The position numbers were made by a program, and so were the translations under genes. Shown here piece by piece: positions 1 to 5,748 of a DNA stretch of 13,342 nucleotides. The DNA comes from Syntrophaceae bacterium UBA5764 (GTDB taxonomy: Bacteria; Desulfobacterota; Syntrophia; Syntrophales; Smithellaceae). The notes under the pieces are model-generated. The model was given only the letters and a program-made list of their open reading frames with translations. It was not told the DNA's origin and did no database searches. Each line of letters opens with the position of its first letter. Within the stretch, counting starts at the first letter, position 1. The stretch covers positions 1 through 13,342 of the forward strand of contig DIEW01000096.1 in the NCBI GenBank assembly GCA_002418825.1, read 5' to 3'.

Positions 1-396
1 CCGGGAAAGCGCAAAGTCCCAGTCTGTTTCTTCCCATTCCGTCCCGTAAGGCTTGCGGTAAAGCACCTTGGTGAGCCGGTGTTTGTTGGCCTCGGTCAGA
101 TCAAAAAGGCCGGCACCCTTGGCGCACAGCGACCCTTCGTTGATGGGGTGATCCGCGTCTCCTTCGATATTGATAATTTTTCCTGTAGATTTGTCCACGC
201 TACAAATTAAACCGCAGCCCACGGAACAATAACAGCAAATCGTACTGACTTGCTTGGCTGTTTTAATGCGTTTCATTTTATCCAACTCGTCGGCGTATGC
301 TCGTGTGGGTTTCAGGTTCAACCCCAAGCTAGACAAAGCAACTCCGCCGCCGACAGCGCCGGATAAAGTTAAAAAACCTCTTCGTGTAATTTGCAT
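1..396 (-). CDS. fdnG: Formate dehydrogenase catalytic (alpha) subunit, N-terminal part, Tat-exported
   Basis: Partial gene: the first 132 codons are present and the rest lies beyond base 1. The product would be the molybdenum- or tungsten-bis-MGD subunit that oxidises formate to CO2 on the periplasmic side. Residues 4-10 (TRRGFLT) followed by a Gly/Ala/Leu-rich stretch form a twin-arginine signal peptide. C54, C57, C61 and C91 make the N-terminal [4Fe-4S] site (CCYCSVGCGL, then SLCAKGAGLFDL), and K93 is the conserved lysine between that cluster and the pterin. The ATG at 396 is supported by a GGGAGG Shine-Dalgarno about 5 bases upstream. It diverges from a ModE-like regulator, which fits a Mo/W enzyme. 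A selenocysteine codon is common in this family but would lie outside the window. Nitrate reductase and other DMSO-reductase-family subunits are less likely because the cluster motif and the segment after it match the FdnG/FdhA type. Confidence 0.88.
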   Translation of the reverse strand, partial: MQITRRGFLTLSGAVGGGVALSSLGLNLKPTRAYADELDKMKRIKTAKQVSTICCYCSVGCGLICSVDKSTGKIINIEGDADHPINEGSLCAKGAGLFDLTEANKHRLTKVLYRKPYGTEWEETDWDFALSR

Positions 397-434
397 AAAT
401 TCCTCCCTGTTTCCCTTGTCAGTTACGTTGACTA

Positions 435-448
435 TGCCAAATTTGGCA
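435..448. promoter_or_regulatory. 14-bp perfect palindrome upstream of formate dehydrogenase
   Basis: TGCCAAATTTGGCA is a perfect 14-bp palindrome 38 bp upstream of the fdnG-like ATG. It lies just downstream of the proposed fdnG -10, in or next to the transcription start. Its symmetry suggests a dimeric regulator. I do not recognise the consensus. Confidence 0.45.
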
Positions 449-449
449 C

Positions 450-478
450 AATATGACTTAAGGTCATAAATAAGTCAA
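450..478 (-). promoter_or_regulatory. Candidate promoter for the formate dehydrogenase gene
   Basis: On the minus strand TTGACT (478-473) is followed after 17 bp by CATATT (455-450), a 5/6 and a 4/6 match to sigma70 hexamers. The -35 lies inside the left arm of the 14-bp-arm palindrome (471-504) and the -10 overlaps the 452-468 inverted repeat. A protein bound at either element would therefore be expected to control this promoter. Confidence 0.45.
452..468. promoter_or_regulatory. Inverted repeat TATGAC-N5-GTCATA
   Basis: TATGAC (452-457) and GTCATA (463-468) are reverse complements separated by 5 bp. The flanking word TGACTTAAG (454-462) recurs at 498-506, at the edge of the large palindrome, so the two elements may be related sites for one regulator. 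Confidence 0.4.
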
Positions 479-504
479 TATGTTTTATGTAACATATTGA
501 CTTA
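471..504. promoter_or_regulatory. Large operator-like palindrome, 14-bp arms with 6-bp spacer (candidate ModE-family site)
   Basis: TAAGTCAATATGTT (471-484) and AACATATTGACTTA (491-504) are perfect reverse complements around a 6-bp spacer. Long A/T-rich half-sites with a spacer of about 6-7 bp are the general shape of ModE operators in Escherichia coli, although the half-site sequence differs. It sits between a formate dehydrogenase and a ModE-like gene and overlaps the proposed fdnG -35. No T-run follows either arm, so a terminator is unlikely. That the ModE-like protein binds here is inference. Confidence 0.55.
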
Positions 505-558
505 AGTTACTAATTGCCGACAAGGATGTAATAACTAATAGGTTTCACAAGGATTTTG

Positions 559-587
559 TTGACAACACGTTGCCTAATTCCTTATAA
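559..587 (+). promoter_or_regulatory. Sigma70-type promoter of the ModE-like gene
   Basis: TTGACA (559-564), a 17-bp spacer, then TTATAA (582-587). Transcription would start near 594, about 28 bp upstream of the ATG at 622. This also argues against the in-frame TTG at 556 as the start codon, since that lies upstream of the promoter. Confidence 0.65.
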
Positions 588-621
588 GCAAATAAACCAG
601 ACATCCGGGGAGGGAAGCCCT

Positions 622-951
622 ATGAAAATCAAGTATAAAATCTGGATCGAAAAAGATGGTAAAGTGGTTTTCGGCAAGGGCCGTGATGATATTCTGAAAG
701 CGATCGACAAGCATCGTAGCCTCAATGCTGCGGCGAAAAAGCTGGAGATGTCCTATCGTGCGGCGTGGGGCAGATTAAAGGCGTCGGAACAACGCATGGG
801 GATGAAGCTGGTGGAAACGAGTACCAGAGAGAAATCAATGCAACTCACGCCGCAGGCGCGGGGGATTATTGATCGGTTTGAAAAGCTGGAGAAGGATGTG
901 GAAAAACTTCTTCGGGAAACGGAGCAGGAGTTTCAAAAATTAATTCGATAG
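622..951 (+). CDS. ModE-like winged-helix transcriptional regulator, DNA-binding domain only
   Basis: A 109-residue protein matching the N-terminal LysR-like winged helix of the molybdate-responsive regulator ModE: recognition region about residues 22-53 (SLNAAAKKLEMSYRAAWGRL) and the LTPQARGII segment at about 75-83. E. coli ModE is about 262 residues with two molybdate-binding Mop domains; this protein has none, so it either senses indirectly or is constitutive. The glycine-rich wing usual in the family is replaced by STREKSMQ. The C-terminal 25 residues are Glu/Lys-rich and could form a short dimerising helix. I chose ATG 622 because GGGAGGG lies about 6 bases upstream and the promoter lies at 559-587; the longer TTG 556 frame would start before the promoter. 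Divergent from formate dehydrogenase, so control of that Mo/W enzyme is the natural guess. Confidence 0.8.
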   Translation: MKIKYKIWIEKDGKVVFGKGRDDILKAIDKHRSLNAAAKKLEMSYRAAWGRLKASEQRMGMKLVETSTREKSMQLTPQARGIIDRFEKLEKDVEKLLRETEQEFQKLIR

Positions 952-1003
952 AAGGAATAAAAGTAACCGGCGAAATAGTGATTAAGTCAGTATGAGGCAG
1001 TGA

Positions 1004-1633
1004 TTAACGCTTCAATCCCTTAATAAAAATGGTTAAGCCTTCTTTTACCAGCGTGTGAATTCTGTCGGTACGCTTGGACGGATTCCCCAGGAAAAGGAAA
1101 AGAGAAATGATTCCGTTCAGCAATCCCCAGATTGCATTTTGCGTCTGCCGGATGTCAATTGTCGGCAAAAAAGTCCCCTCGTCGATACCCTTTTGAAGGA
1201 TGTTGGAAATAAATTTGATATTGTCATTCGTCGTGCGAATCAACTCGGCATTCTGTTCCGGCGTTAAATTCATCTGTTCCGTTTGCAGCATAAAGGTCAT
1301 CAGTATTCTGAAGAGTTCATTATCGCTGAGAAAATTATCGACATAACGCTGCGAGTATTCCATTAAGAGTTCTTCTGCCGAAGCGTCTTTAGTGGCAAAA
1401 TAAAGCAGGTCTTTATGGTGTTCGATGTTGTCCGCAACCAGAACCTGGGCATAGATTTCTTCTTTGCTGTCAAAGTATAGGTATATCGAGCCTTTGCTGA
1501 CCCCCGCCTTTGCTGCGATACTGTCGACGGTTACGGCTTTGAATCCACGGTCAAAAAACAATTTACGCGCAGCCCTTAGTATATTGTTTCTTTTGTTTTC
1601 TTTTTCTTTTTTTCTTTTTTCCTGCGGGGACAA
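1004..1633 (-). CDS. TetR/AcrR-family transcriptional regulator
   Basis: A 209-residue TetR-type repressor. After a very basic N-terminus, residues 15-62 form the TetR DNA-binding domain: an ILRAARKLFFDRGF helix, the helix-turn-helix SIAAKAGVSKGSIYLYF (about 38-54), then KEEIY. The remainder is the helical ligand and dimerisation domain; its ligand cannot be read from sequence. The start is TTG at 1633, with GGAG 8 bases upstream and no in-frame ATG before residue 88, well past the HTH. A TGAC-N5-GTCA element lies 54 bp upstream, so autoregulation is likely. It follows the peroxiredoxin gene on the same strand after 136 bp and could also control that operon. Convergent with the ModE-like gene, with no clear terminator between them. 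Confidence 0.88.
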   Translation of the reverse strand: MSPQEKRKKEKENKRNNILRAARKLFFDRGFKAVTVDSIAAKAGVSKGSIYLYFDSKEEIYAQVLVADNIEHHKDLLYFATKDASAEELLMEYSQRYVDNFLSDNELFRILMTFMLQTEQMNLTPEQNAELIRTTNDNIKFISNILQKGIDEGTFLPTIDIRQTQNAIWGLLNGIISLFLFLGNPSKRTDRIHTLVKEGLTIFIKGLKR

Positions 1634-1686
1634 AGCAAACTCTCCTTCAACAATAGCGGGGGCATTATTTTCGGCGGTCGCTTTTA

Positions 1687-1699
1687 TGACTAACGGTCA
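1687..1699. promoter_or_regulatory. Candidate TetR-family operator TGAC-N5-GTCA
   Basis: TGAC (1687-1690) and GTCA (1696-1699) form an inverted repeat, read on the minus strand as TGACCGTTAGTCA. TGAC/GTCA half-sites are common for TetR-family regulators of acyl-CoA metabolism. A consensus -35 (TTGACA, minus strand, 1726-1721) lies just upstream, so the element would fall at or just below the -10 region. No good -10 is visible, so the promoter itself is uncertain. Confidence 0.35.
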
Positions 1700-1769
1700 A
1701 TTACATTAATATAAAGGCCGTGTCAAGAGAAAAAACCTGATTGTCCACAATGCCTATTTATTTGTGTGT

Positions 1770-2357
1770 TTACCTTAGTTTTTCCAGTTCGCGGACGATG
1801 CTTTCCAGGGGAGGCCTTTCATTTATATCGTGAACATCGATATAGCGAATGATTCCCTTTTTGTCGATAATGATAATCGCTCTTTCCGCTGTGCCGTCGG
1901 AACGCAATATGCCGAATTTTTGCGCCGTCGCTCCGTGCGGCCAGAAATCGGACAGCACCTCAAACCACAATTTTCCCATCTGGTTTGTCCAGGAGTGGAG
2001 TGTGGGAATATTATCCACGGATATGCCCAACAAGACGGCATTGTTTTCCTCGAAAATATCCTGCACTATGTTGTAGCCCGGCCACTGGTCGGAACAAACC
2101 GGCGTCCAGGCGGCAGGGACGAAGGAGAGAACAACATTTTTCTTGTTGCGATATTCTTTGAGAGAAATTTTTTTACCGCTTATTGAGGGGAGAGTGAATT
2201 CGGGCGCTTTTTGTCCGTTTTTAACTTTCAGCACGCTGTCAATGGGTTTTAGCCTGCCGGTTTGATACACATTGTCCTTGTAAGCTTCCGACAGGGCCAT
2301 GGCACTGTGCGCAAGCAAACAACTAATAAATAGGGATAAAACTACCTGCTTTTTCAT
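1770..2357 (-). CDS. Exported 1-Cys peroxiredoxin (AhpC/TSA family)
   Basis: A 195-residue peroxiredoxin with a Sec signal peptide (MKKQ, then a hydrophobic stretch ending near SAMA, residues 18-21), so probably periplasmic. The active site PxxxTxxC is P81-A-A-W-T85-P-V-C88, and R159 (RAIIIID) is the likely conserved arginine. C88 is the only cysteine outside the signal peptide, so no resolving cysteine is available and reduction must come from an outside thiol. The protein would reduce peroxides in the cell envelope. The thioredoxin-like gene 12 bp upstream in the same operon is the obvious candidate reductant. The ATG is preceded by AGGGGGAA. It is the last gene of the four-gene minus-strand operon. 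Confidence 0.85.
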   Translation of the reverse strand: MKKQVVLSLFISCLLAHSAMALSEAYKDNVYQTGRLKPIDSVLKVKNGQKAPEFTLPSISGKKISLKEYRNKKNVVLSFVPAAWTPVCSDQWPGYNIVQDIFEENNAVLLGISVDNIPTLHSWTNQMGKLWFEVLSDFWPHGATAQKFGILRSDGTAERAIIIIDKKGIIRYIDVHDINERPPLESIVRELEKLR

Positions 2358-2369
2358 TTGTTCCCCCTG

Positions 2370-2942
2370 TTATTTTACACCGGTTGTTTTTACGACTTGC
2401 TCCAGGAAGGCTTTAACGTCTTCATGCGCACCCAGTTTGGAATATAAAACTTTAGGTTGTTCGGAACCGTCTAATTTGGCCACGATAAAATAAGGAGTTC
2501 TTACTTCGCCGACGATTTGATGAATTTTAAAATCGGCATCAGGGATTAAGGGAAACTCCACCTTATACTTCTTTTTGTAGGTATTTACTTCAAACTGCGT
2601 ATTTCCCGCGCCGATACCGATAACTTTAATTTTGTCTTTTGTGCGTGAATCGCTTTCGATTAACGCGTAAAGACGGTTGATATTAGGCGCGTCCGCCTGG
2701 CAGTAAGGGCAATACATACTGAAAATTTGTATGATTACCGCCTGTGTCTTTATCTGATTTATTTTAAAATAACCGTTTCCGGATAAGCCGAGGTATTTGA
2801 GAAGCGCCTTATCCGCTGGTTTCAGCAGCTCCATTTCCGGCAAATTATCTCCGACCTGAGGAGTTTTCTGCGCGAAGACGGACACAGAAAAAAGGCAAAC
2901 CAAAAAAACAATGGCCAGTGCGGCGACTATTTTTTTCGACAT
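2370..2942 (-). CDS. Exported thioredoxin-like (TlpA/ResA-type) protein with CPYC active site
   Basis: A 190-residue thioredoxin-fold protein. Residues 1-24 are a Sec signal peptide (hydrophobic IVFLVCLFSVSVFA), so the mature domain is periplasmic. The active site is C78-P-Y-C81 in SMYCPYCQADAP, and T149-P150 supplies the cis-proline loop. CPYC is the glutaredoxin-type dipeptide, rarer in TlpA/ResA proteins, where CxPC/CEPC forms prevail, and often associated with reducing proteins. It would pass electrons to an envelope partner, plausibly the 1-Cys peroxiredoxin 12 bp downstream. The start codon has AGGAGA 6-7 bases upstream. Its gene follows the VWA gene after 18 bp, so all four genes are probably one transcript. 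Confidence 0.85.
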   Translation of the reverse strand: MSKKIVAALAIVFLVCLFSVSVFAQKTPQVGDNLPEMELLKPADKALLKYLGLSGNGYFKINQIKTQAVIIQIFSMYCPYCQADAPNINRLYALIESDSRTKDKIKVIGIGAGNTQFEVNTYKKKYKVEFPLIPDADFKIHQIVGEVRTPYFIVAKLDGSEQPKVLYSKLGAHEDVKAFLEQVVKTTGVK

Positions 2943-2960
2943 AATATTTCTCCTGATTTT

Positions 2961-4157
2961 TTAATTGCGTGCCATTAAGTGACGGATGGCTTTTTCCAAT
3001 CCATCCAGCGAAAGCTCAAACATAGGAAACACTTTTCCGATGTTTTTTATTGTCCAGGTGTAATCCCAGTCCGTCTGTGGTACCGGATTTAGCCAGACGC
3101 TGTGGCGGAAAAGCTTGGCCAATTTTTGCAGGTATTCGATGCTCGGCTGTACATATTTTTGATTCATGTAATAAATGGCGCCATTATGATTCATGAGTTC
3201 GTAGGGAGCCATGGAAGCATCGCCGACAATTATCAGACGCGTTTCCGGGTCAGCGCGCATGAAGTCCTCAATCGGCACCGGTTTTTTTAAGCGCTGCGGA
3301 TCAAGCCATGCTTGTTTGTAGATGGTGTTGTGGAAATAGTAAATTTCTAATTCTTTAAATTGAAACTGCGCGTAGTGAAAAAGCACCTGAACTATTTCCA
3401 CGTAGGGGTCCATGGACCAGCCGCCGTTGTCAATCATCAGTTTTATTTTCAGGCGGTCGGCCAGACGGCGGTCGAAAACTATTTCAATTTCCCCCGCGTT
3501 GCGCATTGTCTGATAGATTGTTTTGCTTACATTAACCATGTCCTGCGGGCCGGCGGGCTTTAAATGTTTCAGCCTCTTGAGCGCCTCACTGATTTGCGAG
3601 GCGGTAATGGGGCCTTCCTGAGAATAGTCCCGGTAACGGCGCTCCATGGCTACTCTGACAGCCGATTTACTCCGTGAAACTCCGCCCACGCGCATCCCGC
3701 CGGCATGTTCTCCCGAATGTCCCACCGGCGATGTCCCATACGTGCCGATCCAGTAATCTCCGCCTTGATGCGCCTCGGTTTGTTCTTTGAGACGATCCAG
3801 AAAGTATTGCATTAGTTCCTCCGGCGTCATTTTCTTGAGGTCTTCTTCGGGAACACCCAGCGCATTCGCCATAGCTCCTGGATCTCTAAGCCACTCAGAA
3901 AGCATCGCTTTGGCCAACTCGCTTAGCTCCTCCTGTGTTGGTTCGATTTCCGTTGCGCCGCGGAAGGCGACAGAAAAAACCTGATCATAGGTATCAAAAT
4001 AACGTTCACTTTTAACGAGGAGAGAACGAGCGGCAATGTAGAGATCTTCCAACGAACGCACCAGTCCCATAGAAAGCGCTTTTTGCAGGCGCAAGAATGA
4101 TGTGGGGGAAATTGGGATCCCCTTGTCACGCAGCATGTAGAAAAAATTAATAAACAT
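2961..4157 (-). CDS. VWA-domain protein, CoxE-like, with altered MIDAS motif
   Basis: A 398-residue cytoplasmic protein of the CoxE/VWA type that accompanies MoxR AAA ATPases. The N-terminal half (about 1-130) is helical and acidic; a Gly/His-rich linker lies at 131-160; the VWA domain occupies about 235-398. The first MIDAS strand is KLMIDNGGWSMDPY (D243 to S248), where a classical DxSxS is replaced by DNGGWS. A second element is LIIVGDASMAPYEL (D313). MoxR/VWA pairs act as chaperones that insert metals or mature enzyme complexes (CoxD/CoxE for CO dehydrogenase), but no client is encoded next to it here except two redox proteins. It lies 18 bp downstream of the AAA gene. The start ATG has little Shine-Dalgarno, so translation may be coupled. 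Family assignment is firm; function is not. Confidence 0.8.
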   Translation of the reverse strand: MFINFFYMLRDKGIPISPTSFLRLQKALSMGLVRSLEDLYIAARSLLVKSERYFDTYDQVFSVAFRGATEIEPTQEELSELAKAMLSEWLRDPGAMANALGVPEEDLKKMTPEELMQYFLDRLKEQTEAHQGGDYWIGTYGTSPVGHSGEHAGGMRVGGVSRSKSAVRVAMERRYRDYSQEGPITASQISEALKRLKHLKPAGPQDMVNVSKTIYQTMRNAGEIEIVFDRRLADRLKIKLMIDNGGWSMDPYVEIVQVLFHYAQFQFKELEIYYFHNTIYKQAWLDPQRLKKPVPIEDFMRADPETRLIIVGDASMAPYELMNHNGAIYYMNQKYVQPSIEYLQKLAKLFRHSVWLNPVPQTDWDYTWTIKNIGKVFPMFELSLDGLEKAIRHLMARN

Positions 4158-4175
4158 ATCTTTGCCAGAAGCGGG

Positions 4176-5009
4176 TTAGCGGTTTATCGCCAGCTTTAAA
4201 TCCGAACTCTTTTTGAATAAGACGCCCAGGTAAGGTACTGTTCCTTCCTTAAGCTCTTTCCAGTGAAAGTCCGGATCGGACTGCAGGGCGCGTATCCAAT
4301 TAATCAGTTCGCGCGTGGCCGGTTTTTTCTCCACGCCGTTGATTTCTCTTAAGTGGTAAAATGTTTCCATGCATGCCGACGCCAGATCGTTTTTTAGCTC
4401 GGGGAAGTGAACCTTGATTATTTTGCGCATCATGTCGTGATCGGGAAAGGCAATATGGTGAAAATTGCACCTTCCCAAAAAAGGATCGGATAAATCTTTT
4501 TTTGCATTTGACGTGATAACGATAACCGGCCTTTGCTTGGCTGTTATTGTTCGGTCGATTTCAATTATATCGAATTGCATCTGATCGAGAATATCTAGCA
4601 TGTCATCCTGAAAATCTGTGTCGGCCTTGTCGATTTCGTCGATTAAGAGAACAACTCTCTGGTCGGAGGTAAAGGCCTGGCCGATTTTCCCCATTTTTAT
4701 ATATTCTTCAATTTTGCTTACATCGCGGCCGGAATCCCGGAACCGGCTGTCGTTGAGGCGGGTGAGGGTATCGTACTGGTAAAGAGCGTCGATCAGTTTC
4801 ATGCTGGATTTGACGTTAAGTATAATCAGCGGCATCCGCAGGTTTTCCGCTATTGCGTGCGCCAGCATGGTTTTTCCCGTTCCTGGTTCACCTTTGAGTA
4901 AGAGGGGCATTTCCAGCGCAATGGAAATGTTCACTATCTTGGCCAGCTCGTCATCAAGAACATAGTGCGATGCCCCGCTGAATTTTGCGGGACGATTTTC
5001 AATTTTCAT
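4176..5009 (-). CDS. MoxR-type AAA+ ATPase
   Basis: A 277-residue AAA+ ATPase of the MoxR group. Walker A is G40-EPGTG-K46-T47, Walker B is VVLLIDEIDKAD with D124/E125, sensor 1 is N168 in ITSNAKK, the arginine finger is probably R180 (PFLGRC), and sensor 2 is R233 (PATREL). The short all-AAA architecture is typical. MoxR ATPases work with a VWA partner to remodel or metallate client proteins, and the VWA gene follows directly after 18 bp. It is the first gene of the operon. AAGGAG sits about 11 bases before the ATG. A possible promoter is at 5142-5170. The client is unknown. Confidence 0.88.
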   Translation of the reverse strand: MKIENRPAKFSGASHYVLDDELAKIVNISIALEMPLLLKGEPGTGKTMLAHAIAENLRMPLIILNVKSSMKLIDALYQYDTLTRLNDSRFRDSGRDVSKIEEYIKMGKIGQAFTSDQRVVLLIDEIDKADTDFQDDMLDILDQMQFDIIEIDRTITAKQRPVIVITSNAKKDLSDPFLGRCNFHHIAFPDHDMMRKIIKVHFPELKNDLASACMETFYHLREINGVEKKPATRELINWIRALQSDPDFHWKELKEGTVPYLGVLFKKSSDLKLAINR

Positions 5010-5141
5010 AGTAATAAAACTCCTTCAGGTATTTTTCCATTTTTATCAATCAAATGAAAATGCAGGCTGCGTAACTGATTGACAGGGATTTCATCGGGTG
5101 GAAAACCTCGTCCGTTGCGCTTTTCAAGCAATTTGTTAAAT

Positions 5142-5170
5142 TTTATAGCATGTTTTAAGAAAAATATTAA
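5142..5170 (-). promoter_or_regulatory. Candidate promoter of the MoxR-VWA-thioredoxin-peroxiredoxin operon
   Basis: On the minus strand TTAATA (5170-5165), a 17-bp spacer and TATAAA (5147-5142) give a 4/6 plus 5/6 sigma70 match. The leader to the AAA start would be about 125 nt. No repeat or riboswitch-like fold is evident within it. Confidence 0.4.
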
Positions 5171-5194
5171 GCCTCAAAAATAGTTAAAAATATC

Positions 5195-5223
5195 TTGACA
5201 TTAATGGATATTGCGGGTAAAAA
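5195..5223 (+). promoter_or_regulatory. Sigma70-type promoter for the csp leader
   Basis: TTGACA (5195-5200), a 17-bp spacer and TAAAAA (5218-5223, 4/6). Initiation near 5230 would give a leader of about 160 nt before the csp ATG, close to the long 5' leaders known for cold-shock genes such as E. coli cspA. I see no good promoter between the terminator at 5302-5339 and csp, which supports this one as the csp promoter. Confidence 0.5.
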
Positions 5224-5229
5224 CATGCA

Positions 5230-5340
5230 CACTTTCGCAATGTATGCTTTATTACTCTACGAAAGGGAAAGTTGAATTTAGACATATTGATACACAAAGA
5301 TAAACCGCCTTATTTTTTATGTCCGGGCGGTTTTTATTTC
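5230..5340 (+). ncRNA. Structured csp leader or small RNA ending in a terminator
   Basis: A candidate transcript of about 110 nt between the promoter at 5195-5223 and the terminator at 5302-5339. Two mutually exclusive stems are visible at its 5' end: CTTTCG (5232-5237) with CGAAAG (5260-5265), or ACTTTC (5231-5236) with GAAAGT (5267-5272). No open reading frame with a ribosome site was seen in it. It could be a regulatory leader of csp or an independent small RNA. I match it to no known riboswitch class. Confidence 0.4.
5302..5339 (+). terminator. Intrinsic terminator upstream of csp (possible attenuator)
   Basis: AAACCGCC (5302-5309) pairs with GGCGGTTT (5326-5333), followed by a T-rich tail (TTTTTATTT, 5331-5339). 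No plus-strand protein gene lies upstream of it as far back as the divergent AAA gene, so it does not end a known gene. Read on the minus strand the T-tail is poor. Confidence 0.65.
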
Positions 5341-5391
5341 TGTCATTGTGTTGATTCGACTTTGGAAATTTGAGAAAGGAGGATTAGCACC

Positions 5392-5592
5392 ATGTCAGAA
5401 GGCAAAGTAAAGTGGTTCAATGAACGCAAGGGTTTTGGCTTCATCGAGCAAGAAGGCGGCGCGGATGTGTTTGTTCATTTCAGTGCGATTCAGGCAGAAG
5501 GGTTTAAAACCTTGGCGGAAGGTCAGGCGGTAAGCTTTGATATTAAGCAGGGTAAAAAAGGACCGGAAGCGGAAAACGTAAAACCCCTGTAA
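5392..5592 (+). CDS. Cold-shock-domain protein (CspA family)
   Basis: A 66-residue single cold-shock domain that covers the whole protein. RNP1 is KGFGFI (residues 13-18) and RNP2 is VFVHF (26-30), with the aromatic residues that stack on single-stranded nucleic acid; the N-terminal GKVKWFNERKGFGFI is classical. Such proteins bind U/T-rich single strands, melt RNA hairpins, and can act as RNA chaperones or transcription antiterminators. A very strong AAAGGAGG lies about 9 bases before the ATG. It is monocistronic, with its own terminator at 5619-5660 and a terminator-bearing leader upstream. Which paralogue it is, and whether it is cold-induced, cannot be told from this sequence. Confidence 0.95.
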   Translation: MSEGKVKWFNERKGFGFIEQEGGADVFVHFSAIQAEGFKTLAEGQAVSFDIKQGKKGPEAENVKPL

Positions 5593-5618
5593 GATTATTC
5601 AAACTTCACAAGATTGTG

Positions 5619-5660
5619 TGTACTCCTGAGCAGTTTATTTTTCTCGGGAGTACATTTTTT
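5619..5660 (+). terminator. Intrinsic terminator of csp
   Basis: A 12-bp stem (5619-5630 with 5643-5654, one G-U pair) closes a 12-nt loop and is followed by six T residues (5655-5660). It is placed 27 bp after the csp stop codon. Confidence 0.85.
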
Positions 5661-5748
5661 ATTTTATAATTTTCGGTTTCATCATTTTCATCTTTTCACC
5701 CTCTTCTTACAGAGAAGTTATTGTAATCATCAATCGTATTAATATCAC

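Noticed and set aside
254..469. Plus-strand open frame of 71 codons over the formate dehydrogenase start region
   Set aside because: It lies antisense to the well-supported Tat signal and Fe-S motif coding sequence and resembles no family.
556..621. Upstream TTG extension of the ModE-like protein (22 extra residues)
   Set aside because: It would begin upstream of the TTGACA/TTATAA promoter and has no ribosome site; ATG 622 has GGGAGGG.
5050..5094. 14-codon leader ORF on the minus strand before the MoxR gene
   Set aside because: No convincing ribosome site and no regulatory amino-acid bias; likely chance.
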